Notes: a model not told the origin generated them from the sequence alone. Positions 1 to 6,393 are shown, numbered from the stretch's first letter. The stretch: 6,607 nt of DNA from Thermohalobaculum sp964467005 (GCA_964467005.1 CAYXPI010000194.1:1-6607), one strand, 5' to 3'. Made by a program: numbers and translations.

Positions 1-1
1 G

Positions 2-484
2 GCCCTCGTCGAGGCCTTCGAGGAACGCGCCTACGGCAACGGCGCCCCACTGCGCAAGCTCGCCCGCCAGCACGCCGAGGCCGCGCGGCCCGCGCCAGAG
101 CCGCCCACCGCCCCGTCCCGCGCCGACGGGCCGGACCGGCGCCAGCTCCAGGAGCGCTTCGCCGCCGTCTTCGCCCGGATGCGCGCGGCCATGCCCGAGA
201 TGGAGACCGGGGCCCGCGCCGAGATTCAGGAGGCGCTCGGCCGCTACGCTCCGGCCCTGCGCGCCGACCGCTTGGACGAGGCCCTCGCCATCGTCGAGGC
301 GCTCGAGGGCCGGGCGGATGCGCCCGCTGGCCCCGCCAGCGCCCCCGCGCCCGACCGGGAGGCCGTCCGCGCGGCACGGACGCGCAAGCTCGGCGAACTC
401 CGCGACAATCTCGGCGAGATCCGGCGCAGGATCGACGCGATCAAAGCCGAGGTCGCGGGGCAGCGGGCGGCGGGATCGGCCTGA
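2..484 (+). CDS. C-terminal part of an Ala/Arg-rich helical protein of unknown function (5' end outside the window)
   Basis: The frame is open from the window edge to a TGA at 482-484 and gives 160 residues, so the true start lies upstream; the internal ATG at 179 has no reason to be the start. I do not recognise the family. Residues 1-30 look helical. A Pro/Ala-rich linker follows (about 30-45), then an amphipathic helical hairpin (about 46-105) with the heptad-like stretch RFAAVFARMRAAMPEMETGA. A second Pro/Ala linker comes next, and then a charged C-terminal helix (about 120-153) containing KLGELRDNLGEIRRRIDAIK, which could form a coiled coil. There are no membrane segments or catalytic motifs. 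The helix-linker-helix style resembles residues 325-386 of the large toxin gene that converges on it, so it may belong to the same accessory system. That link is inference. Third positions are almost all G or C, which supports real coding. Confidence 0.75.
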   Translation, partial: ALVEAFEERAYGNGAPLRKLARQHAEAARPAPEPPTAPSRADGPDRRQLQERFAAVFARMRAAMPEMETGARAEIQEALGRYAPALRADRLDEALAIVEALEGRADAPAGPASAPAPDREAVRAARTRKLGELRDNLGEIRRRIDAIKAEVAGQRAAGSA

Positions 485-503
485 CGCCCTCTGCCCCGGT
501 CTC

Positions 504-540
504 ACGGGCCTTCGGAGCTCGCGCCCCGAACGCGGCCCGT
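504..540. terminator. Imperfect hairpin between two convergent genes, possible shared terminator
   Basis: ACGGGCC (504-510) pairs with GGCCCGT (534-540). TTCGG (511-515) pairs with CCGAA (526-530). The only interruption is a 3-nt bulge (531-533), and a 10-nt loop closes the structure. It lies 20 nt after the plus-strand stop and 80 nt after the minus-strand stop, where a bidirectional terminator would be expected. There is no T-tract on either side, so it is not a canonical intrinsic terminator. The rest of 485-619 shows no other structure or gene that I can support. Confidence 0.3.
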
Positions 541-619
541 CCAGACGGCGAGGGGCGGCGCGCCCACTCTTCGTCTCCCGACCGCGCGGGCCCTGGCGAC
601 CCCGTGGCCGCCCGCCGGC

Positions 620-916
620 TCACTCGGGCTCGGGCCCGCCCTCGTAGAGATAGGCGCGCACGCTGCGGAGCCAGGCGGTGGCCTCCTCCCGGTCCTCGAA
701 CTCGTAGACCGTCGCCATCGTCCAATCCGCGAAGGACACCTGGGGGTCGGCGAGCTCGGCGTCGATCTGGGCGCGGAGGGCCTCGGCCTCCGCCTCCTTG
801 CCGGGCTGGGCGAGATGGGCGCGCAGCATTTCCGGCATCGGCGCCTCGACCGAGAGAAAGGTGCCGAGGAGCTTCAGCATCAGGCCGCGCTCGGCGGTGG
901 TGGCGGGGTCGGACAT
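620..916 (-). CDS. Putative immunity protein for the upstream RNase-like toxin
   Basis: This is a 98-residue cytoplasmic-type protein with no signal peptide or membrane segment. The start is the ATG at 914-916, preceded by the Shine-Dalgarno GAGGTGA at 921-927 with a 4-nt gap. That SD contains the TGA of the toxin gene, so the two genes are separated by 4 nt and translation is probably coupled. The protein is strongly acidic: I count 19 Asp/Glu against 8 Lys/Arg. It appears mostly helical (residues 8-20 and 27-57). A segment around 60-74 (FADWTMATVYEFED) could be a beta strand, followed by the helix EEATAWLRSVRAYL and a short acidic tail. I recognise no named family. The immunity role is inferred from position directly downstream of a toxin C-terminus, small size and acidity, which suits neutralising an RNA-binding toxin. 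A chaperone or adaptor is less likely, because those usually lie upstream of the effector. Confidence 0.85.
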   Translation of the reverse strand: MSDPATTAERGLMLKLLGTFLSVEAPMPEMLRAHLAQPGKEAEAEALRAQIDAELADPQVSFADWTMATVYEFEDREEATAWLRSVRAYLYEGGPEPE

Positions 917-920
917 CGCG

Positions 921-927
921 TCACCTC
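921..927 (-). promoter_or_regulatory. Ribosome binding site of the immunity gene, embedding the toxin stop codon
   Basis: Read on the minus strand, GAGGTGA is a 7-base match to the anti-Shine-Dalgarno complement, followed by CGCG and the ATG. The last three bases are the TGA stop of the toxin gene. A ribosome terminating on the toxin therefore sits on the immunity start, which favours coupled and stoichiometric production. Confidence 0.8.
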
Positions 928-3900
928 GTGTTGGGGGGAACCGCCGCGCCGGCAGGGTCGGTGAAGCGGGGCGGGGTCGTCGTCACGTCGATCAGCGCGG
1001 TGGGCGTCGCCGGGCGCGAGGTGACCACCTGCGGGTCGATCACCGGGAACATCGTCACGAGCTCCCACCGGTCGTCGACCCGCACATAGGTCGCCCGCAC
1101 GAAGCCGTCCTGAAAGTTCGTCGGCGCCACCCCCAGCTTCGGCGGACCGTCGAGGATGGCCTGCGCGCCGGCGGTGTTTCCGGCGTCGAACTGCGCGGCG
1201 GCCTGGGTTCGCTTGGTGCTGGAGCCGGAGAAGCTCACGCCCTCCACATGCGCGCGGTAGTTGGCGCCGTAGACCGTCTCGAGCCGGGCGAAGACCGTCA
1301 CGGCGGCGGTGTTGGTCGCCTCGGCGTCGGCGATCATATCCGCGAGGCTCCGTCGGGGCGCGGTGGTGTCGGCCGTGCTCGACGGCCCGACCGGCATGAG
1401 ATCCGTCGCGCTCTCCAGATGGTCCTTGGCGCGAAAGAAGTCCTCCGGCGAGCTGAACTTGCTGGCCCGCAAGGAGCGGTCTCCGCCCTTGCCGTCGATC
1501 GGGCTTCGGCCGAGGATCGCGCGCTGGCCGAGGGTCTCGGGGGTCGGGCGGACATGGTTGGCCGGGCCGTGGCCGTCCGGCACGTCGTAGATCCGCAGGA
1601 GCATGTTCTCCGCACGCTCCCTGAGCCCGGCGAGCCGGGTCTGCTCCGCCGCGGAGAGGGTCCCGCCCGCCTCCATCTCCCGGAGCTTGGCACGGAAGTC
1701 CTCGAGCGTGGCGCGCGAGCGGCGAAGCTCGCGGTAGCGCGCCCGGAACTGGTTCTGATCGAGGAACCCGCCCGGGTTGTCCGGGTCCGGGAAGGTGTTG
1801 CCCTTGTACTTCTTGCCGCTGGCCGAGCCCGTGGCCAGGGTGCCGGCCACCTGGTCGACCTCGCGCCGCACCACCGCCTCGAGGCCGTCGAGCACCTGGC
1901 CGGCGGAGGCGACGAAATCCGGGTCGGTGTTGTGCCCGTCGACGCCGCGGAGCAGGTTCTTCGTCGCCCGGTCGACGATCTCGGCGTCGCCCGCGCCGGC
2001 GTCGAGGGCGGCCTTGGTGCGCTGCATGGTGGCGGTGTCGGCCGCGCCGTGGCGGAGCGCCCGGGCCAGCGCCGCGGCGTCGACCTCGAAGCTCTGGGTG
2101 GCCGCGTCGTATCTCAGCGGCGGGCTGGTGCGCGAGATCGGCTCCGGCACGAGATCGCCCGTGTCCGGGTGCGTGCGCCAGCGATAGCCTTCGGGCATCG
2201 GCACCTCGCCGGGCGCCGGGCCGCTCGGATCGGCGTCGATCATCGCCTGGGTGCGGTAGGGCAGCCCCTGCTCCTGGGCCTTCTTGAAGTTGGGCGAGGG
2301 GTTGGCGACGAAGCCGCGGGGGTCCGCCGCGGCGTCGCTCAGGCGCTGCGCCTCGTCGATCAGCGACCCGTTGAGCTCGTCGAGGCGCGAGCGGATCGAG
2401 GCTGCCTGGTCCGCGTCGATGGGGCCCGCGTTCAGCACCTCGAGAAGGCCCGTCTTCTCGTCGCGGATCTTGCGGAGCTCGTGATAGGCCTCCCAGGCCG
2501 CCGTGCCGGGCTTGGGCTGGGTTTCGGCGCCGGTCAGCATCGCCGTGATCCGCCCCTCGAGCGTGATGGAGGCCTCCATACCCGAGGCCGCGCGGCTGTG
2601 CAGCTCGAGCATCTCCCGGCTCGGCATCTCGTCGCCCTGATAGACGATCTCGAACTTGCTGGGCGGGTCCCCCTCATAGCGCACGGCCACCTGGCCCGGG
2701 GCGAGGTCCATGTCGTCCGGCGCCTTGCGGACGGTGTAGGGCGTGCCGAATTCGAGCTGGTTGCGCGTGCGGGCGAAGTTGAACCCGTCGGAGAAGCGCC
2801 CGCCGCCCGCTTTGGCCGAGGCCGCGCCCATGCCCGCCTGGAAGCTGAGCTGGAGGAGCGCCGTCGCCTTCTGCTCCGGGGTCATCCGGTCCCAGTTGAG
2901 GGAGAGCTGGGCGATCCCGTCGGTCATCGCGGCCGCGTCCGCCACGCTGCCGGCCACCGTGAGGCCCGAGACGATGTTGGCCCCCGTGCGGCTCATCTTC
3001 GAGCCCTGCTGGAGGAGGCGGGCCGCGCGCATGCCCCCGCCGATGGCCGAGACGGCGAGGAGGCCCGAGGCGGTCTCGAGGAGGAGGCCGCGGGTCGTGG
3101 GGTCGGTCACATCGGCGATGTTGTGGCCCTTGCCCGCGCGGTCGGCGAGCTTGGCGGCCCCCCGGCCCGTGGAGTAGGCCGCGGCGAGGCCGACCACGAG
3201 GGGCGCCGCCGTGCCGCCCGAGCCCGCGATGATGACGATGCCCGCCACGGTGCCGGCCGCCATCGCCGCGAGGTCGAGCGCGTCCCACACCCAGTCGTCG
3301 CGGTCGGGGCTGTTGCGGTGCTTGGGCGCGCCGCCGAGCGCGAGCCCCTCGGGGTAGGTGAGGCGTCCCGGAGGCAGCTCGTTCGCGCGCTCCCAATGCG
3401 GCGCGTCGGTGAAGCGGTTGCCCTTGTGATCGACGAAGATGAGACCGTTCTCGCTTTCGATCCGCAGCACCTTAAAGATCGACGCGCCGTTCTCGTTCGA
3501 GGTGTAGGTGATCGGGATCGGCGTGATCACCGGGGTGCCGCCGAGCTCGGCGAGATGGCCTTGGATGAGCTGGATGGGCCCGTCCGCGGTGTCGGAGTAG
3601 TAGGGGTGGTCGAAGCCCGCCGCCAGCCGCGCCGCCCGGTCCGTGTCGCTCTCGCCCTCTCCCGGCAGGTTGTTGGGCGGGATGCCGAGCGCCTGGCCGA
3701 TGGCGTTGTGCATCGCCGGCTTCTCGGCCACGGGGTCGAAGGTCATCGGCGGGGTTCGCCGGGCGGCGGCCATGGCCTCGGCGCCGAAGGCCTCGCCCAC
3801 CTTCTCGCTCTCCCAGCCGGCGGCGAGGTCGTCCGCCGTCCAGCCCTGGCCGTCGGGCGGCGGGGCCATCTGGGTGAGCGCCCAGCTCCGGAGGGGTGCG

Positions 3901-6275
3901 GGGATCGCCGCGCCGAAAAGGAGCTGACGCCCGCCCTCCGTGGCGAGGCTCCGGCTCATCTCCGCCTCCAGCGCCGCCCGGTCGATCTCCCGGCCCTCGC
4001 CCGCCGGCACGATCCGCGCCAGCGCGCGCGCCCAGGTGGCCTGGCGCGCCGCGGTCTCGATCTCGTCCTCCGTGGTGGCGGCGAACACCTCCTTGAGGAA
4101 GGGCAGGGTGCGCTCGGGCGTCACCCCCTCGGCGGCCGCGGCGTCGACCAGCGCCAGCCGGTCCCCCGCCTCCAGGCTCTTGAAATAGGGGTTGCGCCGG
4201 TCGTAGGCGCTCGAGCGCGGGCCGATGTCCTTGCGCATGGCCCCGGTCACGAACTGGCCCGCCCGCGCGGGGCCGAGCAAGGCGAAGCCTTCGTCGGCGA
4301 AGTGCCGGGGAGAGACCGCGGCGGCCTCGCGCCAGAGCTCGGTATGGAGGTTGCGCACCTCGGTCGAGCCGAATCTGCCCGCCTCGCCGCCCATCTCGCC
4401 CTGGCTGTCGTAGACCGCCTGCGCCGCGCTCATATAGGTGGAGGAGAGCCAGTCCGCCGCCTCCCCGTCGCCCTTGAAGGCCGCGGTCAGCGCGTCGAGG
4501 TTCTCGCCCGCCCCGTCCTCCTCGGCCAAGGGCGAATAGACCCAGAGCCGGATGGCGCGCCGCGCGAGATAGCTCTTCTCCTCCTCAGAGAGCGCGCCGA
4601 GATAGCTCTCGCCCTTCAGGGCCGCGGCGATGCGCGCGCCGCCGTGTTCGGTGGCGCCGATGAGGCCCGGGGTCTCCGCCATCGCCTGAGCCTGGACGAA
4701 GTATTCGAGCCGGCCGGCGGATGCCGGATCGCTCAGGAGATCCGCAAGCCCGTCCGCGCCGAAATTCTCTGGCGCGGTCAGATCCACGATGTCCGCAACG
4801 GGCCCGGCGAGCTCGGCGGAAAGGAACGCGCGCACCGCCTCCGCCCCACTGGTCGCGGCCTCGGCCAGCCGGCGCAGGAGCGCGTCGACCGCGGCGCGCC
4901 CCCCGTTCTCGGCCGCGCGCTCGAGCTTCACGCGGAAGGCCTCGAGCCTCCGGGCGAGGCGGGGGTCGTCGTGCCGAGACAGGATCGCCCGCACCACCCG
5001 GGGATAGGCCTCCTCGATCCGGGCCCGTCCCTCGGCCGCCGCCGCCCCGGCGCCCGGCGTGTCGTCGCCCGCGCCGCCCTCGAGCGCGTCCTGCCCGCCG
5101 TCGAGGCGGACCCGGCCCGGGCGCAGCGCCGCGCGGAGCTCACCGCGCCGCGCCTCCGCCTCGGCTTGGTCGCCTTTCGGAATGGCGGTGGCGACGGCCT
5201 TCATCAGCGCCTTCAGCCGGGCCTGTTGCTCGGGCCTGAGCGACGCCATGAGGGCGGTGGCCTCGGCGCTCAGCTCCCGGTACTCGGCGAGGAGGGCGAC
5301 CATCCAGCCCGCGCGCGCCGGCCGCGCCGGCGCGGCGGCCTCCTCCGGCCGAGACGGAGGCGGCGGTGGCGGGGGGGCGGCCGCCACGGCCGGCGCCGGG
5401 GTTGGCTCCGGCTCCGTCTCCGTCTCGGTCGGGCTCGCTGCGGTCTCCTCCGCCTCGTCGGGCGCCTCGAGATCCACGGCCTCCAGCGCCGCGTCGTCCG
5501 CCGTGGTCTCGTCCGCGCCCTCGATCTCCACCCCGCCTTCGAGGATCTTCACCCGGCCGAACTGGCTCACGCCGAGCGTCTTCAGCATGAGCTTCACACG
5601 CTTGGCGAGGCCCGGGATCCGCCGGCCCTCGAGATGGAGGCAGAGCGTGCGCGCGCCCACATCCTCCTCGCCATGCGCCTCGGCCAGCCCTTCGGTGCCC
5701 GCCCGGCCGAAGGTGAACTTCTTGGCCCCCGCCTCCTTCTTGAGCGCGTTGGCGAGGCCCCGCCCGTCCTTTGTGAGGTGAAAGTTGAAGCGCATCTCCT
5801 CGGGCTTGTTCGAGGGCAGGCCCACGGCAAAGCTCACCTGCCCCCGCTTGATCCGCGGCGCCCATTTCTTGAGGAACGCGGCGTGCGCCGCGGCCGTGCC
5901 GAAGGCGCCGTCTTCCTCCTCCTCCTCCGCGCCGAGGGCGGCGATCCGCGCCCGCGCAGCGGCCACCTCCTTGGCGAGCGGTTTGCCCATCACGGCGACG
6001 GTGTTGGCGAGGTCGGCCTTGGCCTTCTTGTCCTTGGCCTTCTTCTCGAGGTCCTTGGCCTCGGCGGCGACCTGCTTGGCCGCGGCCAACAGCGCCTCCA
6101 GGGCCTTCTCGAACGCCTTCGCCGCGGCGTCGGCCCGGGCGCCGTTGAGCGCGCCCTCGGCCCGGGCGTAGTCGTCCAGCGCCTTCTCGAACGCGGCGCC
6201 AGACTTCTTGAGCCCGTCCGGCGCCTCCTTCTTCCACCAGGCTTTCGCGAGGGTGATCGAGGATGCACTTTTCAA
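921..6275 (-). CDS. Large polymorphic-toxin-like effector with a DUF4781-like domain and a C-terminal RNase A-like toxin
   Basis: The 1784-residue protein begins with TTG (6273-6275), supported by GGAGG at 6283-6287 with a 7-nt gap. It has no Sec signal, RHS/YD repeats, PAAR or haemagglutinin repeats. Approximate order: 1-112 charged helical or coiled-coil region; 117-122 acidic run; 130-250 alpha/beta region; 252-322 acidic then Pro-rich linker with seven consecutive prolines; 325-386 and 418-475 two similar helical hairpins; 480-840 long helical body; 850-980 DUF4781-like domain; 997-1160 hydrophobic Gly/Ala-rich segments; 1215-1315 helical; 1320-1510 linker; 1512-1562 helices; 1563-1745 toxin domain; 1746-1784 Pro/Thr-rich tail. 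It probably acts as a secreted antibacterial RNase carried by a long delivery body, with the downstream gene giving immunity. The coding call is near certain. The effector role is well supported by architecture, the RNase A assignment is moderate, and the delivery route is unknown. Confidence 0.93.
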   Translation of the reverse strand: MKSASSITLAKAWWKKEAPDGLKKSGAAFEKALDDYARAEGALNGARADAAAKAFEKALEALLAAAKQVAAEAKDLEKKAKDKKAKADLANTVAVMGKPLAKEVAAARARIAALGAEEEEEDGAFGTAAAHAAFLKKWAPRIKRGQVSFAVGLPSNKPEEMRFNFHLTKDGRGLANALKKEAGAKKFTFGRAGTEGLAEAHGEEDVGARTLCLHLEGRRIPGLAKRVKLMLKTLGVSQFGRVKILEGGVEIEGADETTADDAALEAVDLEAPDEAEETAASPTETETEPEPTPAPAVAAAPPPPPPPSRPEEAAAPARPARAGWMVALLAEYRELSAEATALMASLRPEQQARLKALMKAVATAIPKGDQAEAEARRGELRAALRPGRVRLDGGQDALEGGAGDDTPGAGAAAAEGRARIEEAYPRVVRAILSRHDDPRLARRLEAFRVKLERAAENGGRAAVDALLRRLAEAATSGAEAVRAFLSAELAGPVADIVDLTAPENFGADGLADLLSDPASAGRLEYFVQAQAMAETPGLIGATEHGGARIAAALKGESYLGALSEEEKSYLARRAIRLWVYSPLAEEDGAGENLDALTAAFKGDGEAADWLSSTYMSAAQAVYDSQGEMGGEAGRFGSTEVRNLHTELWREAAAVSPRHFADEGFALLGPARAGQFVTGAMRKDIGPRSSAYDRRNPYFKSLEAGDRLALVDAAAAEGVTPERTLPFLKEVFAATTEDEIETAARQATWARALARIVPAGEGREIDRAALEAEMSRSLATEGGRQLLFGAAIPAPLRSWALTQMAPPPDGQGWTADDLAAGWESEKVGEAFGAEAMAAARRTPPMTFDPVAEKPAMHNAIGQALGIPPNNLPGEGESDTDRAARLAAGFDHPYYSDTADGPIQLIQGHLAELGGTPVITPIPITYTSNENGASIFKVLRIESENGLIFVDHKGNRFTDAPHWERANELPPGRLTYPEGLALGGAPKHRNSPDRDDWVWDALDLAAMAAGTVAGIVIIAGSGGTAAPLVVGLAAAYSTGRGAAKLADRAGKGHNIADVTDPTTRGLLLETASGLLAVSAIGGGMRAARLLQQGSKMSRTGANIVSGLTVAGSVADAAAMTDGIAQLSLNWDRMTPEQKATALLQLSFQAGMGAASAKAGGGRFSDGFNFARTRNQLEFGTPYTVRKAPDDMDLAPGQVAVRYEGDPPSKFEIVYQGDEMPSREMLELHSRAASGMEASITLEGRITAMLTGAETQPKPGTAAWEAYHELRKIRDEKTGLLEVLNAGPIDADQAASIRSRLDELNGSLIDEAQRLSDAAADPRGFVANPSPNFKKAQEQGLPYRTQAMIDADPSGPAPGEVPMPEGYRWRTHPDTGDLVPEPISRTSPPLRYDAATQSFEVDAAALARALRHGAADTATMQRTKAALDAGAGDAEIVDRATKNLLRGVDGHNTDPDFVASAGQVLDGLEAVVRREVDQVAGTLATGSASGKKYKGNTFPDPDNPGGFLDQNQFRARYRELRRSRATLEDFRAKLREMEAGGTLSAAEQTRLAGLRERAENMLLRIYDVPDGHGPANHVRPTPETLGQRAILGRSPIDGKGGDRSLRASKFSSPEDFFRAKDHLESATDLMPVGPSSTADTTAPRRSLADMIADAEATNTAAVTVFARLETVYGANYRAHVEGVSFSGSSTKRTQAAAQFDAGNTAGAQAILDGPPKLGVAPTNFQDGFVRATYVRVDDRWELVTMFPVIDPQVVTSRPATPTALIDVTTTPPRFTDPAGAAVPPNTR
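1041..1589 (-). other. C-terminal toxin domain resembling the bacterial CdiA-CT RNase A-like family
   Basis: This covers residues 1563-1745 of the large protein. The segment DGHGPANHVRPTPETLGQRA contains His1574 and, exactly 11 residues later, Arg1585. From memory, the RNase A-like CdiA toxin of Yersinia kristensenii uses His175 and Arg186 with the same spacing, plus Thr276 and Tyr278. Here a late strand, RWELVTMFPV, supplies Thr1741 and Phe1743, echoing the T-x-Y-P ending of the family. A middle stretch, RASKFSSPEDFFRAKD (1603-1618), matches the family's A-S-x-F then Ala-rich helix pattern. The distance from His to Thr is 167 residues, against about 101 in the Yersinia toxin, so an insertion must be present (about 1625-1700). 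The alternative is another barnase/EndoU-like RNase fold. The assignment rests on motifs I can see, not on a search. Confidence 0.55.
2796..3287 (-). other. Hydrophobic Gly/Ala-rich segment after the DUF4781-like domain
   Basis: Residues 997-1160 hold three hydrophobic stretches: about 999-1035 (including AAGTVAGIVIIAGSGGTAAP), about 1063-1082 (GLLLETASGLLAVSAIGGGM) and about 1099-1117 (ANIVSGLTVAGSVADAAAM). They are separated by short charged linkers. In large toxins, such segments between the delivery body and the toxin often help the C-terminus cross a membrane or pack inside a shell. Which applies here cannot be read from the sequence. The stretches are rich in Gly and Ala and only moderately hydrophobic, so they are not clearly stable transmembrane helices. 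Confidence 0.5.
3336..3728 (-). other. DUF4781-like domain
   Basis: This covers residues 850-980. Features that match my memory of DUF4781 are the opening HNAIGQALGIPPNNLPG, a beta segment with TPVITPIPITYTSNENG, a strand ending in LIFVDHKGNRF, and the closing ELPPGRLTYPEG. The family is uncharacterised and occurs in large bacterial proteins of polymorphic-toxin type, between an N-terminal body and a variable C-terminus. The position in the middle of this protein, just before the hydrophobic segment, fits that pattern. Its biochemical role is not known. Confidence 0.65.
5521..6275 (-). other. Unrecognised N-terminal region, candidate trafficking or delivery domain
   Basis: Residues 1-112 are charged and helical with no hydrophobic core, so export by Sec is unlikely. 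Residues 20-110 have the Ala/Lys/Glu periodicity of a coiled coil. After a run of five Glu (117-121), residues 130-250 form a more globular alpha/beta region. It includes QVSFAVGLPSNKPEEMRFNF, then HLTKDGRGLANALKK and a basic LEGRRIPGLAKRVKLMLK stretch with the only Cys of the region (212). I know no family for it. N-terminal regions of polymorphic toxins usually determine the secretion route, so this is the place to look for the delivery mechanism. Confidence 0.45.
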
Positions 6276-6282
6276 GGGACCG

Positions 6283-6287
6283 CCTCC
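6283..6287 (-). promoter_or_regulatory. Ribosome binding site that fixes the TTG start of the toxin gene
   Basis: The minus strand reads GGAGG, 7 nt before TTG at 6273-6275. No ATG or GTG start lies at a suitable distance, and the reading continues as MKSASSITLAKAWW. A strong SD combined with the weak TTG codon suggests translation held at a moderate level. Confidence 0.8.
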
Positions 6288-6302
6288 GTGCCGCTCAGTC
6301 TC

Positions 6303-6331
6303 AGCTCTCGCACAGATCCGTGCGATGTCAA
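6303..6331 (-). promoter_or_regulatory. Candidate promoter of the toxin-immunity operon
   Basis: The minus strand carries a perfect TTGACA (6326-6331). The best-spaced -10 at 17 nt is AGAGCT (6303-6308), which is a poor match. Transcription would start near 6296, leaving a leader of about 20 nt. The weak -10 and the near-palindrome filling the spacer suggest a regulated promoter. The -35 is convincing, but the full promoter is not proven. Confidence 0.45.
6308..6325. promoter_or_regulatory. 18-bp near-perfect palindrome, candidate operator
   Basis: On the minus strand the site reads TCGCACGGATCTGTGCGA. The 6-bp arms are perfect complements and the centre is GATC; only one symmetric pair (G/T) breaks the palindrome. 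It starts directly after the TTGACA box and occupies the spacer between the -35 and the presumed -10. A dimeric regulator bound here would control the toxin operon. Because it is in the spacer, both repression and MerR-like activation are possible. Confidence 0.5.
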
Positions 6332-6349
6332 CGCGCGGAAGGCCGCGCG
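6332..6349. repeat. GC-only 7-bp inverted repeat beside the operator
   Basis: CGCGCGG (6332-6338), AAGG, CCGCGCG (6343-6349) is a perfect inverted repeat. It abuts the toxin -35 box on its upstream side. It is also 18 bp long and its centre lies 24 bp from that of the neighbouring palindrome. The sequence differs and consists only of G and C in the arms, so chance is a real possibility in this DNA. Confidence 0.3.
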
Positions 6350-6393
6350 CCGCGCTCGCAGCAATGGCCGGGCCAGGGGCGGTTTGGCGTCGA

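Noticed and set aside
604..1089. 161-codon plus-strand frame across the immunity gene
   Set aside because: It lies antisense to the immunity gene and the 3' end of the toxin, is almost all Arg/Pro/Gly/Ala, and has no Shine-Dalgarno sequence.
2674..3396. 240-codon minus-strand frame
   Set aside because: It is an out-of-frame shadow of the large gene, rich in Arg, Gly and His, with no initiation signal.
5913..5928. Trinucleotide tract (TCC repeats) as a regulatory repeat
   Set aside because: It simply encodes the run of Glu residues 117-121 and keeps frame whatever the repeat number, so it is not a switch.
5140..6237. 365-codon minus-strand frame within the toxin gene
   Set aside because: It is an overlapping frame of low complexity (Gly/Arg) and arises from GC-rich third positions. 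The strong SD and domain content support the other frame.
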